Notes under the pieces: generated by a model | What the model saw: only the letters and a program-made list of their open reading frames with translations | What the model was told of the DNA's origin: nothing | Databases searched by the model: none | Position numbers and translations under genes: made by a program | Source of the DNA: WHTK01 sp963711035 | Lineage (GTDB): Bacteria > Chloroflexota > Dehalococcoidia > DSTF01 > WHTK01 | Direction: 5' to 3' | Length of the DNA stretch: 64,000 nucleotides | Assembly (NCBI GenBank): GCA_963711035.1 | Contig: CAVQCN010000002.1 | Coordinates: 124,001-188,000 of the forward strand | Part shown: in pieces, positions 8,691-16,544 of the stretch | Position numbering within the stretch: position 1 is the stretch's first letter | How the letters are laid out: each line of letters begins with the position of its first letter

Positions 8691-9476
8691 GTGCGGACCG
8701 TCGGCCTCTACGTCAACGCCATGCAGACCGCCTTCCGACAGGAATGGCGCTCGGTCTTTCCGATGGACGCGCTGTTCGGCCTGATCACGGCCGTGGGACC
8801 GGCGATTATCGCAGTCTGGCTCATCCGCCACAGCGACGATCCGGCCGCGGCGCGCTACCTGCTGATCGGGGCCCCGCTTTACGCCGTCTGGGCTCAGGGT
8901 GTCTCGCGTGTGGCCGGGTCGCTGCAGGGCGAGGATGAGGACGCGCTGCTCGAGCCCAACGTCTGCACGCTTACGCCGATCTTTGTGACGATGCTGGCCA
9001 AGGCGTCGGCGGTCAGCTGCGCGGCGATGCTGCCCGGCGCAATCGTCCTCACGAGCCTGTTGCTGTTTGCCGGCCACCTGCCCGTCGCCGGCGACGCGGC
9101 GCTGATCGCGCCGTCGGTGGTGCTGGCGCTGGCCGCCGTGGTTGTGACTTCGCTCAGCTTCCAGCCGCTGACCTTTCTGGCCGGCGGACGCCCCAACGCC
9201 GTGACGGCGATCATGCCGATTGGCGCCGCACTGGCCGGGTTCCTCTACCCCATCTCGGTGCTGCCGCAGCCGCTTCAGGTGCTCGCGCGCCTGCTGCCGG
9301 TCTCGTGGGCGATGGACGGCCTGGCTCAGGCGACGCACGGAGCGAGTTTCGATACCGTCGCGCTGCAGTGGACCGAGACGATCGCGATCTCGGCGCTCGT
9401 CCTGGCAGCAACCGCCTTTCTCTTCGCGCGGGCCGAGGACCGCATCCGCAAGACGGGCGTCCTGGCACGATCGTGA
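8691..9476 (+). CDS. ABC-2 type transporter permease 1
   Basis: The 261-residue product has about six hydrophobic segments (for example ALFGLITAVGPAIIAVWLI, LPGAIVLTSLLLFAGHL, SVVLALAAVVVTSLSF and TIAISALVLAATAFLFA) and the ABC-2 feature IMPIGAALAGFLYPISVLP near its end. Because of the frameshift in the preceding gene the raw frame is fused to it, but the native start is taken as GTG 8691, eight bases after the peptidase stop. A second, similar permease overlaps its stop, so the two probably form a heterodimeric export channel. No ATP-binding subunit is encoded in the window. Confidence 0.85.
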   Translation: MRTVGLYVNAMQTAFRQEWRSVFPMDALFGLITAVGPAIIAVWLIRHSDDPAAARYLLIGAPLYAVWAQGVSRVAGSLQGEDEDALLEPNVCTLTPIFVTMLAKASAVSCAAMLPGAIVLTSLLLFAGHLPVAGDAALIAPSVVLALAAVVVTSLSFQPLTFLAGGRPNAVTAIMPIGAALAGFLYPISVLPQPLQVLARLLPVSWAMDGLAQATHGASFDTVALQWTETIAISALVLAATAFLFARAEDRIRKTGVLARS

Positions 9477-10264
9477 GCGTTCGGCTGCGCGTCCTTGCGA
9501 CGCAGGCGCATCTTTCTTATCGCAGTGTCTTTCCGTGGTCCGACCCCGCGTCGTATGTCGCCAACGTCATCCTGCGGCCGGTGTTCACTGTGGCGATCCT
9601 GGCGCTGGCGGGCGAGTTCGCGCTGGGCAAGCAAGTCGCGCGGGACTACGCCATCGGCGGCGCGACGTTTGCCGCGTCCTGGACGCTCACAGGCAGCATC
9701 GTGCAGGGCTTCTGGGTCGAACGGGCGGGGGCGACGTTGCCGGCACTGTTCGTCTCGACGGGCAGCCGTTTGCAGATGTTCGTGGCGAGAGGTTTGCTGC
9801 ATCTTCCTAACGGCGCTGTCACCGTACTGATGACCCTGTTGGCTTCCCTGGTCTTTGTGGGTGCGGCCTTTCAGGACGCCGACTGGCCGGCAGTGGTGCT
9901 GTGCTTTATCGCGCTGCTGATCTCCATCATGACGTTTGGCCTCTGCGTGGGCATCTTCGCCATCGCCTTGCGTGAGTGGATTGTCGTGCGAGCGGCGGGG
10001 CAGATGCTGCTGATGTCGTTTACCGGCGCGTTCGTGCCGCTAGCCGACCTGCCACGAGGGCTGGAACTTCTCGGTACGATCCTGCCGCTAACGCATGGAC
10101 TAGAAGGCCTGCGTAAGGCGATCGATGGTGCCTCGACCGGCGTCGTACTGGGCCCCGCCGGGTTAGAGGCAGTCATAGGAGTCTTCTATCTGGTGGTGGG
10201 ATACTTGTCTTTCATTGGCCTGGAAATGCTCGCTACTCGCAAGGGTACCTACGACCGTATCTAA
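9473..10264 (+). CDS. ABC-2 type transporter permease 2
   Basis: A GTG overlaps the previous stop (GTGA) and gives 263 residues. The N-terminal part reads SVFPWSDPASYVANVILRPVF, an ABC-2 permease opening, followed by about six membrane segments (such as VTVLMTLLASLVFVGAAF, VVLCFIALLISIMTFGLCV) and the conserved FTGAFVPLADLP...ILPLTHGLEGLR block. It is translationally coupled to permease 1. With that protein it should form the membrane part of an exporter for the island's product or for drug efflux. The partner ATPase must be encoded elsewhere. Confidence 0.87.
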   Translation: MSVRLRVLATQAHLSYRSVFPWSDPASYVANVILRPVFTVAILALAGEFALGKQVARDYAIGGATFAASWTLTGSIVQGFWVERAGATLPALFVSTGSRLQMFVARGLLHLPNGAVTVLMTLLASLVFVGAAFQDADWPAVVLCFIALLISIMTFGLCVGIFAIALREWIVVRAAGQMLLMSFTGAFVPLADLPRGLELLGTILPLTHGLEGLRKAIDGASTGVVLGPAGLEAVIGVFYLVVGYLSFIGLEMLATRKGTYDRI

Positions 10265-10325
10265 TGTAGGCACCGTGCAGCCCACGAGAAGAAGAATTTG
10301 GCCTAGATGTGGTACTTTACCCAGG

Positions 10326-10360
10326 CCTGATACGTATCATCAGGCTGACCGTCTGGTCAG
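10326..10360 (+). promoter_or_regulatory. Two adjacent inverted repeats in the leader of the 87-aa gene
   Basis: CCTGAT (10326) and ATCAGG (10339) flank a segment containing the perfect palindrome GATACGTATC (10329-10338). CTGACC and GGTCAG (10345-10360) make a second 6-bp hairpin with loop GTCT. They lie 30 bases before the start of the small gene and could be an operator or leader structure. Confidence 0.4.
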
Positions 10361-10389
10361 GGTAGGGGAATTTTCAAGGAGGTGTTTTC

Positions 10390-10653
10390 GTGCCAGTATT
10401 CAAGAAACTATCCGACGTGGAAATCCAGGAACTTAACCGGAGGAGAAGCAATTTGGAAGAGCTCTCGGAGTACCTCGCCTACCTTAATACACTTCACCCA
10501 GGAGATTGGGGCGCGATAGATTTGAGCAGGGATGATTCGCAGAGGACTGTGAAACGACGAACAAGTATCGCAGCAACCTCTCAGGGCAAGAAGATCCGCT
10601 GGCGCCGCAGCCCGCAGGAAAGCCGTCTCGTCTTTCAGGTAATGCCTGCCTGA
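10390..10653 (+). CDS. Small protein family A, copy 1 (87 aa)
   Basis: I do not recognise the family. The protein is basic and begins MPVFKKLSDVEIQEL; a helical EELSEYLAYLNTL is followed by the motif PGDWGAIDLS, then VKRRTSIAATSQGKKIRWRR and a C-terminal FQVMPA. It has a near-ideal ribosome site (AAGGAGGTG, five bases before GTG) and its own terminator, so it is surely expressed. A close relative is encoded at 18271-18534 and a diverged one at 18719-19000. The conserved Arg/Lys-rich half could bind nucleic acid, but nothing in the sequence proves a function. Confidence 0.8.
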   Translation: MPVFKKLSDVEIQELNRRRSNLEELSEYLAYLNTLHPGDWGAIDLSRDDSQRTVKRRTSIAATSQGKKIRWRRSPQESRLVFQVMPA

Positions 10654-10689
10654 TGCCGTAGGGCCTCACGTAGGCCATGCTCAATCATC

Positions 10690-10720
10690 GCGCCCCGACG
10701 TCGTCGGGGCGCTTTATTTT
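10690..10720 (+). terminator. Intrinsic terminator after the 87-aa gene
   Basis: GCGCCCCGACG (10690-10700) pairs with CGTCGGGGCGC (10702-10712) and is followed directly by TTTATTTT. It ends the transcript from the kinase/peptidase/permease side and separates it from the deazaguanine operon. Confidence 0.85.
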
Positions 10721-10849
10721 GTCCTATGCATCTTTGCGAGACCGCTACTATCGTCATTTCTGTTGTAATAAAATATTCCAACTAGTACTTGACGATATTG
10801 TCAGTGTAGTAGAAAATCAGTTCAAATAGCTAACATATTAGTAATAAGT
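10721..10849. promoter_or_regulatory. AT-rich gap with candidate promoter for the deazaguanine operon
   Basis: This stretch is much richer in A+T than the flanking genes. TTGACG at 10791 followed by TAGAAA/GAAAAT at about 15-17 bases is a possible promoter. The ATG of the next gene at 10850 has no clear Shine-Dalgarno sequence. Confidence 0.4.
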
Positions 10850-11869
10850 ATGACGAGTGATAAACTTCTGCCTTTACCGGGAATTGATTGGATGGCATTG
10901 GAAGAGCTGATTGAGCCGCGACGAAGCCTCCTGGTCACCAGCCCGCGGTTACTGGAACGCGCTCCCGCGCTGCTGCCACGCGTCAACGTCGTGGAGACCG
11001 AGGTCGTGGCCTCGACGGAGCGGCGCGACATAGACGCGATCGTTGCTTCGGCGGGCATCGAGGCGGTGGTAGGGCTCGGCAGCGGTCGCGTGATGGACAT
11101 CGCACGATTGCGCGGCGACCGCCTCGGCGTCGACGTCGTCTGCGTTCCCACCCTGCTTTCCACTGACGCGTTCCTCACCGCCACGACGGCGCTGCGAGAG
11201 GACGGCGTGGTCCGCTACGTGGACGGTGCGGTCGCCAGGCGCGTCGTCCTGGACGAGGCGTTGTTGGGCTCGGCGCCAGCAGCGCTGAACGCCCTCGGCG
11301 CCTGCGACGTGCTCTCGATGTCTACGGCGTTACGCGATTGGCACCTCGCCTCTCGGCGCGCCGAGCCAGAGCCCTACGATCCGCTCATTGCCGCTGCCGG
11401 CCGCCGCATCTGCGCCACGCTCCTCGATGGCGCCGTCGCCATTGCCGCGGCCGGCAGCGGCGGTCTGCGATTGCTGCTGGGCTGCCTGCTGGCTGAGGTG
11501 ACGCTCTGCAATCTGGCGGGCACGTCTCGGCCGGAAGAGGGCAGCGAGCACTTCTTCGCCTACTGCCTGGAGCAGCGGCTGCCCGGCCTCATGCACGGCA
11601 CGATGGTAGGCCTCGGCATCCTGATCTGTGCCCAACTGCAGGGCCGACCCATCGCGCGATTGCGCCGGTTCATGGCCGCGACCGGTATTGACGCGGCCTG
11701 GGGCGGTCTGCCTCGCGCGGCGCTGCGGGAGACGATCGTCGAAGCGCCGTGGTTCGTGCGCTGCCAGGGGCTGCCGTATTCGATCTGGAACGAAGCGGCG
11801 CCGAGCGCGGCGGACGCGGATCGTCTCCTGGACGCGGTGCTCTTGACGGAGGCCGGGCGTGGCGGTTAA
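10850..11869 (+). CDS. Glycerol-1-phosphate dehydrogenase-like (EgsA/AraM family) enzyme
   Basis: The 339-residue protein belongs to the iron/zinc-dependent dehydrogenase superfamily. VVGLGSGRVMDIARL is the NAD-binding glycine motif, VPTLLSTDAFLTATTALR is the G1P-dehydrogenase signature, and the metal ligands are probably Asp in GACDVLS, His in GSEHFFAYCLE and His in LMHGTMVGLG. Relatives reduce dihydroxyacetone phosphate to sn-glycerol-1-phosphate; sugar-phosphate cyclases such as dehydroquinate synthase are more distant. It overlaps queC by 11 bases and starts the six-gene operon, so it probably supplies a polyol or glycerol-phosphate unit to the product (inference). Confidence 0.78.
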   Translation: MTSDKLLPLPGIDWMALEELIEPRRSLLVTSPRLLERAPALLPRVNVVETEVVASTERRDIDAIVASAGIEAVVGLGSGRVMDIARLRGDRLGVDVVCVPTLLSTDAFLTATTALREDGVVRYVDGAVARRVVLDEALLGSAPAALNALGACDVLSMSTALRDWHLASRRAEPEPYDPLIAAAGRRICATLLDGAVAIAAAGSGGLRLLLGCLLAEVTLCNLAGTSRPEEGSEHFFAYCLEQRLPGLMHGTMVGLGILICAQLQGRPIARLRRFMAATGIDAAWGGLPRAALRETIVEAPWFVRCQGLPYSIWNEAAPSAADADRLLDAVLLTEAGRGG

Positions 11870-12536
11870 GACGCTGGCGAACGTCAGCTTCCTCGAAGGC
11901 GTGCGACGGCAGCCCACCGGTCGTATCGTGGTCTTACTTTCGGGCGGCGCGGACAGCACGGCAGTGGCCGCCATGCTTAAGGAAGACGGCGCCGACCTCT
12001 GGCCCCTGTTCATCGACTACGGCCAGGTATCGCTCGCAGCCGAGCTCGCCGCCGCCCGGAACGTCGCCCGCGCCCTCGACCTGCGCCCACTGCACGTCTT
12101 GCCCTGCGGCCTGTTCCAGCACATCGCATCGCTGGCGCCTCATCGGGCTCAGGACGACACCGCCGCCTGGATGCCGGCACGCAACACGCTCTTCCTGCTC
12201 ATGGCCGGCATCTACGGCTACTCGATCGACGCGGACGGCGTCGCCTTCGGCTACGTGTTGGACGACAACTTCGTCTTTGGCGACAACGACTACTACCATC
12301 ACAGGCTCCTGGAGCTGCTGCTGGAGCGCTCCCTCCTGCGCCCGTACTCCGTGCTGCTGCCGGCGATGGCCTGCTCCAAGCGCGACGTCATCGCGTATCT
12401 GGAACGGCGCGGCCTGCTTCAACTGACCGTGTCGTGCTGGAACGCGTCACTGCAGGACGGCGTCATTGTCGCGTGTGGCACCTGCGCCAACTGCCTCGAG
12501 CGGGCCGAGGCGCTGCGGACAGGAGCGGCACCGTGA
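11859..12536 (+). CDS. queC: 7-cyano-7-deazaguanine synthase-like protein QueC
   Basis: The PP-loop SGGADSTA near residue 29 binds ATP. WMPARNTLFLLMA matches the PARN motif of QueC, and the zinc site is seen as SCW...ACGTCANCLER at the C-terminus. QueC turns 7-carboxy-7-deazaguanine into preQ0 with ammonia and ATP. At 225 residues it is normal length. Start is a GTG overlapping the previous stop. It lies between a dehydrogenase and a deacetylase, not next to queF or tgt, so the preQ0 or amide it makes probably goes to a specialised product. QueC relatives have also been recruited to Qat and type IV CBASS defence. Confidence 0.9.
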   Translation: MAVKTLANVSFLEGVRRQPTGRIVVLLSGGADSTAVAAMLKEDGADLWPLFIDYGQVSLAAELAAARNVARALDLRPLHVLPCGLFQHIASLAPHRAQDDTAAWMPARNTLFLLMAGIYGYSIDADGVAFGYVLDDNFVFGDNDYYHHRLLELLLERSLLRPYSVLLPAMACSKRDVIAYLERRGLLQLTVSCWNASLQDGVIVACGTCANCLERAEALRTGAAP

Positions 12537-13252
12537 GGCTGCTGGTGGTCGCGGCGCACGTCGACGACGAGGTGTTCCTGTGCGGCGGCACCATCGCCAA
12601 GGCGCGGCGTCATGGCCACGAGGTCGACGTCCTCTTCTGCAGCCGCAACGAGCAGGGCCGCTGCGCAGGCGAGAGCATCGAGGCGCGTGTGCAGCGCGCC
12701 GAGGCGGAGGCGGCGCAGTCGGCGGCGCAGCTCGGCTTCCGGTACCGCTTCCTGGACTTTGAAGACATGTGCCTGGCAGACCAGCCGGGACGCCTGCAGC
12801 AGGCGCTGATCGCATCGCTTCGCGAGCTGCGGCCCGAGGTTCTGCTCACGCACGCCGCCGGGGACTGGCATGTCGACCATCGCGTGCTGGCGTCGGCCGC
12901 TCCCGAGGCGGCGCTGCAGAGCGCACGCGGCGTCGCAGGCGGCGAGCCGTGGCAGCCCACTGCCCTGCTGCACGGCGAGGTGGACCTAGAAGGCCTCGCC
13001 GCCCTGCCCGTTCAGGTCGTCTCGCGGCTCGAAGAAGAAGACATGGAGACACGCCAGGCGGCAATCAAGCTCTACGTCAGCGTTGCCTCGGAGCACGACG
13101 TGGACGCGACCTGGCTCCAGGAATCGCTGCGCGCGCGAGCGCGGGCTCGCGGCGCTCTCGTGCGTCAACCTTACGGCGAGGCGTTCTCGATCAGCCGGCT
13201 GCTGCCCCTGGACGCGGCGGCGCTGCGTCTTCTGGCGGAGCTGCTGGCATGA
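12533..13252 (+). CDS. PIG-L family (LmbE-like) N-deacetylase
   Basis: GTG at 12533 overlaps the queC stop and gives 239 residues. The metal-binding motif AHVDDEVFLCGGTIA is the family's AHPDDE with Val for Pro, and the second ligand motif is GDWHVDHR. PIG-L enzymes remove acetyl groups from GlcNAc-type sugars in mycothiol, bacillithiol and teicoplanin-type pathways. Together with the following GT4 glycosyltransferase it suggests transfer of N-acetylated sugar followed by deacetylation. Its C-terminal half is Arg-rich and less conserved. The acceptor is unknown. Confidence 0.9.
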   Translation: MRLLVVAAHVDDEVFLCGGTIAKARRHGHEVDVLFCSRNEQGRCAGESIEARVQRAEAEAAQSAAQLGFRYRFLDFEDMCLADQPGRLQQALIASLRELRPEVLLTHAAGDWHVDHRVLASAAPEAALQSARGVAGGEPWQPTALLHGEVDLEGLAALPVQVVSRLEEEDMETRQAAIKLYVSVASEHDVDATWLQESLRARARARGALVRQPYGEAFSISRLLPLDAAALRLLAELLA

Positions 13253-14337
13253 GGCGTCTGCGTGTCCTCAAGCTGGGTGACGAGCTCTACAGCGAAAGCC
13301 TGCAGCACGTCGTGCCAGAGTATCGTCGCGCCTTCCCGCAGCGCGAGGAGCAGCTTTACGGCCTGCTGCAGGACGTCGAGATCGTGCGCCTCTCGCATCA
13401 GCGGCTGCTGGCGGCGGAGAGCCGTCAGTCGGTGCGCGATCTGGTCGGTGCGCACCTGCGTGACGGTCGTTTCGACTTTGTGCTGGTGGACAACCCGCTT
13501 TCGATGCTCATCCTCGGCGATCATGTCGATCTGCCCATCGTCTTCGATTGCATCGACTGGTACGAGGAGATGTACGCGGCCGAGTTCGATGACCCGGCCG
13601 GCGCCGCCGTGCTCCGTTCCTGCTTTGAAGAGTGCGTGCGACGGGCGACCGCCGTCGTGGCGCAGTCACCCGTCATGCTGAGAGCAGTGCGCCTGCTGGC
13701 GGAGCCGCGCTTCGCCGCGGTCGTGCCCAACGGCTACAACGAGGCGCTGTTCCATCCCCTGGACGAGGCGTCCGTCGAAGCAGCACGACGTCAGATCGAT
13801 GCGCGTCACGGCGTCTCGCTGAGCGGGCGGCGGGTCATCGCCTACACCGGCAAGATCGGCTACTGGTACGCCGGCCTGCGTCAGCTGATCGAGGCGCTGG
13901 ACGCGGAGCGCGACCTGCTGCTGCTCGTGGGAGACGGGCCCTTGCTGCCGGAGCTGCCGCGCCGCGACAACGTCGTCGTCTGCGGCGTCGCTCCGCTAGC
14001 AGACGTGCCGTCGTACACCGGCGCTGCGGACTTGCTGGCGTTCCCGCTCGGCGCCGACTGCAGCCCGATCGTGATCAGCGAGTACCTGGCCGCCGGACGG
14101 CCCATCGTCGCGCCGCGCGGCCGCCTCGAGTGGCTTCTCCGCGATGGCGTCACCGGCGCGCTGGTCGACGGCTCCGTTGCGGGCTGGCGCGCCGGCATCG
14201 AGCGAGCCTACGCGGCGCGCGATGACGCGTCAGCCTACAACCAACGCCTGGCGCGCAAGCTGAGCTGGCGCACGCAGGCGGCCCGCCTGGAGGCGTTCTT
14301 GCGGCGTGTCGCCACTGGTCGAGAGGAGGAAAGATGA
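13249..14337 (+). CDS. GT4-like glycosyltransferase
   Basis: The 362-residue protein starts at an ATG overlapping the deacetylase stop (ATGA). The N-terminal Rossmann half carries DFVLVDNPLSML and FDCIDWYEEMY. The linker reads VVPNGYNEALFHP, and the C-terminal donor-binding half has YTGKIGYWYAGL, VGDGP and CSPIVISEYLAAGRPIVA, in which the Glu and Gly match the E-x7-E region of retaining GT4 enzymes. It is cytoplasmic, with no membrane segment. Within this operon it would add a sugar to the 7-deazaguanine or polyol intermediate; the donor cannot be told from sequence. Confidence 0.87.
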   Translation: MRRLRVLKLGDELYSESLQHVVPEYRRAFPQREEQLYGLLQDVEIVRLSHQRLLAAESRQSVRDLVGAHLRDGRFDFVLVDNPLSMLILGDHVDLPIVFDCIDWYEEMYAAEFDDPAGAAVLRSCFEECVRRATAVVAQSPVMLRAVRLLAEPRFAAVVPNGYNEALFHPLDEASVEAARRQIDARHGVSLSGRRVIAYTGKIGYWYAGLRQLIEALDAERDLLLLVGDGPLLPELPRRDNVVVCGVAPLADVPSYTGAADLLAFPLGADCSPIVISEYLAAGRPIVAPRGRLEWLLRDGVTGALVDGSVAGWRAGIERAYAARDDASAYNQRLARKLSWRTQAARLEAFLRRVATGREEER

Positions 14338-14819
14338 CAGCGGCCGAGACCATCTACATGAGCGGCTTGACCTTCGATTATGCGCACATGATCCCCGGCC
14401 ATCCCAAGTGCGGTCGTCTGCACGGCCACACCTCTACGGTACGCGTGGACGTGACCGGCGCTATCGGCGAGTACGATATGGTGCTCGACTTCGCCGTGCT
14501 CAAGCGCACGCTGCTGGAGGTGCTGGACGGCCTCGACCACCGCATCCTGCTCTCGTCCCGCTACGTCAGCTGCGACGGCGACGTGGCCCTCGTTGCCTAC
14601 GAGCGCGTCAACGGCGCGCACCGCCTGACGCTGCCTGCCGACGAGGTGGTAGTCGTGGACAGTGAGCCCACCATCGAGTCGATCGCCGGGCTCATCCTCG
14701 ATCGCGCCTGCCGGGCCTTCGGGGCGTGCGGTCAGCGCTTCGCGGCCATACGTGTCGAGTGCACCGAGGGGCACTCGAAGGGCGCGGTGGCGTCGTGGTC
14801 GATGGGATCGCCGGTGTGA
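14334..14819 (+). CDS. queD: 6-carboxytetrahydropterin synthase/PTPS-like QueD
   Basis: FDYAHMIPGHPKCGRLHGHT shows the zinc-binding histidines (AH, HGH) and the catalytic Cys of the 6-pyruvoyltetrahydropterin synthase fold. VLDFAVLKRTLLEVLDGLDHRIL and DSEPTIESIA are the other family blocks, and a Glu near the C-terminus (VECTEGHSKG) would bind the pterin. QueD makes 6-carboxy-5,6,7,8-tetrahydropterin from dihydroneopterin triphosphate, the step before QueE. It has an insertion between LDH and PTIE, as in archaeal relatives. It is coupled by ATGA overlap to the glycosyltransferase and by GTGA to queE. No GTP cyclohydrolase gene is in the window. Confidence 0.9.
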   Translation: MTAAETIYMSGLTFDYAHMIPGHPKCGRLHGHTSTVRVDVTGAIGEYDMVLDFAVLKRTLLEVLDGLDHRILLSSRYVSCDGDVALVAYERVNGAHRLTLPADEVVVVDSEPTIESIAGLILDRACRAFGACGQRFAAIRVECTEGHSKGAVASWSMGSPV

Positions 14820-15550
14820 GAGCGACGCTGCCGGTTGCGGAGACCTTCTACTCGGTCCAGGGCGAGGGCCCGACGGCAGGTGTTCCGGCGCTCTTCTTGC
14901 GTACGGCTCACTGCAACCTGCGCTGCCCGGGCTGGGGTCCGGACGGCGCGCCGCAGGGCTGCGATACGGACGCGGTATGGCACGCGACCTGGCGGGAGAT
15001 GGAGCCGCGCCAGGTCGTCGGCTACTGGGCGCACCGCGGCTGGTTGCGCTACCTGTCGCCGGCGTTTCGGGCACACCTCGTGCTGACCGGCGGCGAGCCG
15101 CTGCTCTGGCAACGCCAGCTCGCCGAGCTGCTCGAGCTGCTGGCTGTCGAGGCGCCGTACGTCGAGGTCGAGACGAATGCCACGCTGGCGCCGCTGCCGC
15201 GCTTCGATGCCTTCGTCTCGCAGTACAACTGCTCGCCAAAGCTGACCTCGGCGGGCAATCCGGCGCGGCGCGCCTACCGGCCGGAAGCGCTGGAGGCGTT
15301 CGCGGCCGATCCACGCGCCGTGTTCAAGTTCGTCGTGCAGGATGCTCAGCGCGACTTGTACGAGATCCTCGACTGCTACGTCGAGCGCCTCGGCGTGCCG
15401 ACCGAGCGCGTCTGGCTGATGCCGGAGGCGGCGACACGTGAGAGGTTGATCGAGCGTTCGTCGACGGTCATGGAGCTCGCGAAGCGTTTCGGCTTTCGTT
15501 TCAGCCCTCGTCTGCATCTCATCGCCTGGGACCGGGCGACGGGAGTCTAA
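14816..15550 (+). CDS. queE: 7-carboxy-7-deazaguanine synthase-like radical SAM enzyme QueE
   Basis: GTG 14816 overlaps the queD stop; 244 residues. AETFYSVQGEGPTAGVPALF is the QueE opening. The iron-sulfur cysteines are in AHCNLRCPGWGPDGAPQGCD: the spacing is C-X3-C-X11-C, while standard radical SAM enzymes have C-X3-C-X2-C, so this is one of the QueE forms with an insert before the third Cys. VLTGGEPLLW binds SAM, and SPKLTSAGN and FKFVVQD match QueE. It contracts carboxytetrahydropterin to CDG, the substrate of QueC. It is the last gene of the operon. Confidence 0.88.
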   Translation: MRATLPVAETFYSVQGEGPTAGVPALFLRTAHCNLRCPGWGPDGAPQGCDTDAVWHATWREMEPRQVVGYWAHRGWLRYLSPAFRAHLVLTGGEPLLWQRQLAELLELLAVEAPYVEVETNATLAPLPRFDAFVSQYNCSPKLTSAGNPARRAYRPEALEAFAADPRAVFKFVVQDAQRDLYEILDCYVERLGVPTERVWLMPEAATRERLIERSSTVMELAKRFGFRFSPRLHLIAWDRATGV

Positions 15551-15606
15551 CCAGCGGGGTATCTGTCAGGCATCACAGAGTTCGAGCCGCAGATATGAGA
15601 CCAGCG

Positions 15607-16380
15607 CTACTTGCGCGCCGCGATCATCACCGTGTCGTGCTTGCAGGCGTCATCTTCTGGCTGGGCGACGCGGAAGACAGTGCTGAAACCGGCCGCGCGT
15701 AGCAGCGCCTCGATCTCCTCCGCAGGCGTGTAGCGCAGGGTGACAGGCAGGACGCGCTTCTCGCAGCTTCCGTCCGGCGAAAGGAACTCGTAGACCCATT
15801 GCAGATCGACGAGGCCGGTCGCGGGGTCGGCGGCGGCGATGCGGTCGTCGCAGCAGAACCAGACGTCTTCGGCGGCGCAGTAGCGATACGCGGTGCGGGT
15901 CGGCCGGGTCAGGACCTCGAAATCTGCCGCCACATTGAGGAGCAGCTGGCCGCCGGGGTTGAGGTGCCGCTCGATGCACTCCAGCGCCGCGGTCTGGCTG
16001 GCGCGGTCGGTCAAGTGGCCGAAAGTGTTGCAGGCGAGGATCGCCGTCTCGAAGCGCTGGTCGAGGCTCATCTCCACGAAGTCTGCAGTCTCGATCCGCA
16101 CGCGCTCCTGCACGGCGGCCGGCTCCAGATGCAGCTTGGCGCGCAGCAGGTCGAGCATGGCAGGGGCGATGTCGACCGCCGTCACTTCCAGGCCCGCCCG
16201 AGCCAGCGCGATAGCCACGCGGCCGGTTCCGCAGCCGAGCTCTATCGCTGGACCCATCGCTTGGCGCGCGGCCCTTATGTAGAAATCGACGTCGTCCTCT
16301 AGCCACACCTCAGAGAGGACGATGTCGTGGAGACTGGCGATGCGGCTATCTGTGTAGGCTTCGAGAGTTGGTTGGGCCAT
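15607..16380 (-). CDS. SAM-dependent class I methyltransferase
   Basis: The 257-residue protein has motif I AIELGCGTGRVAIALA, VTAVDIAPAMLDLLRAK, and a conserved acidic-aromatic LACNTFGHLTD; it is a small-molecule-type methyltransferase of the Methyltransf_25 kind. I take ATG 16380 as start because GGAGA lies eight bases upstream; a longer frame to 16461 has no ribosome site. It converges on queE and is divergent from the nucleotidyltransferase, sharing the AT-rich gap with it. A methylation tailoring step in the island's pathway is likely; the substrate is unknown. Confidence 0.86.
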   Translation of the reverse strand: MAQPTLEAYTDSRIASLHDIVLSEVWLEDDVDFYIRAARQAMGPAIELGCGTGRVAIALARAGLEVTAVDIAPAMLDLLRAKLHLEPAAVQERVRIETADFVEMSLDQRFETAILACNTFGHLTDRASQTAALECIERHLNPGGQLLLNVAADFEVLTRPTRTAYRYCAAEDVWFCCDDRIAAADPATGLVDLQWVYEFLSPDGSCEKRVLPVTLRYTPAEEIEALLRAAGFSTVFRVAQPEDDACKHDTVMIAARK

Positions 16381-16544
16381 CGGACTTGTCTCCGCTATGC
16401 AGTGAGCATAGCTTGCGCGAATGCCGTTAAGTACGTCAAGTGCGAGAATTAGAAATCGCAATTATATCTTGACATTTGCACCACATTTAATCCAAACTTC
16501 TACTCACGTTAATTAGTCGCGTCATAAAATTGAAGGACTAGATC
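16381..16544. promoter_or_regulatory. AT-rich divergent promoter region
   Basis: The gap between the methyltransferase and the nucleotidyltransferase is strikingly A+T-rich from about 16440. It contains TTGACA at 16473 and TAAAAT at 16525, but not at standard spacing to one another. GAAGGA lies eight bases before the ATG at 16545. Confidence 0.4.

Noticed and set aside
7653..9476. True S66 peptidase-permease fusion of 607 residues
   Set aside because: The fusion arises only through a one-base shift; the native peptidase end and a permease start eight bases later are both visible.
8691..10264. Complete ABC transporter
   Set aside because: Two permeases are present but no Walker A/LSGGQ ATPase gene lies in the island.
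11859..15550. Qat or type IV CBASS defence system (QueC-like plus nucleotidyltransferase)
   Set aside because: There is no QatA-type ATPase, TatD nuclease, CD-NTase, TGT-like Cap10 or effector; the nucleotidyltransferase is a short MNT-like type, and PIG-L, glycosyltransferase and permeases point to metabolism.
11859..15550. DNA 7-deazaguanine (dpd) modification cluster
   Set aside because: No DpdA-type transglycosylase, helicase or restriction genes are near the que genes.
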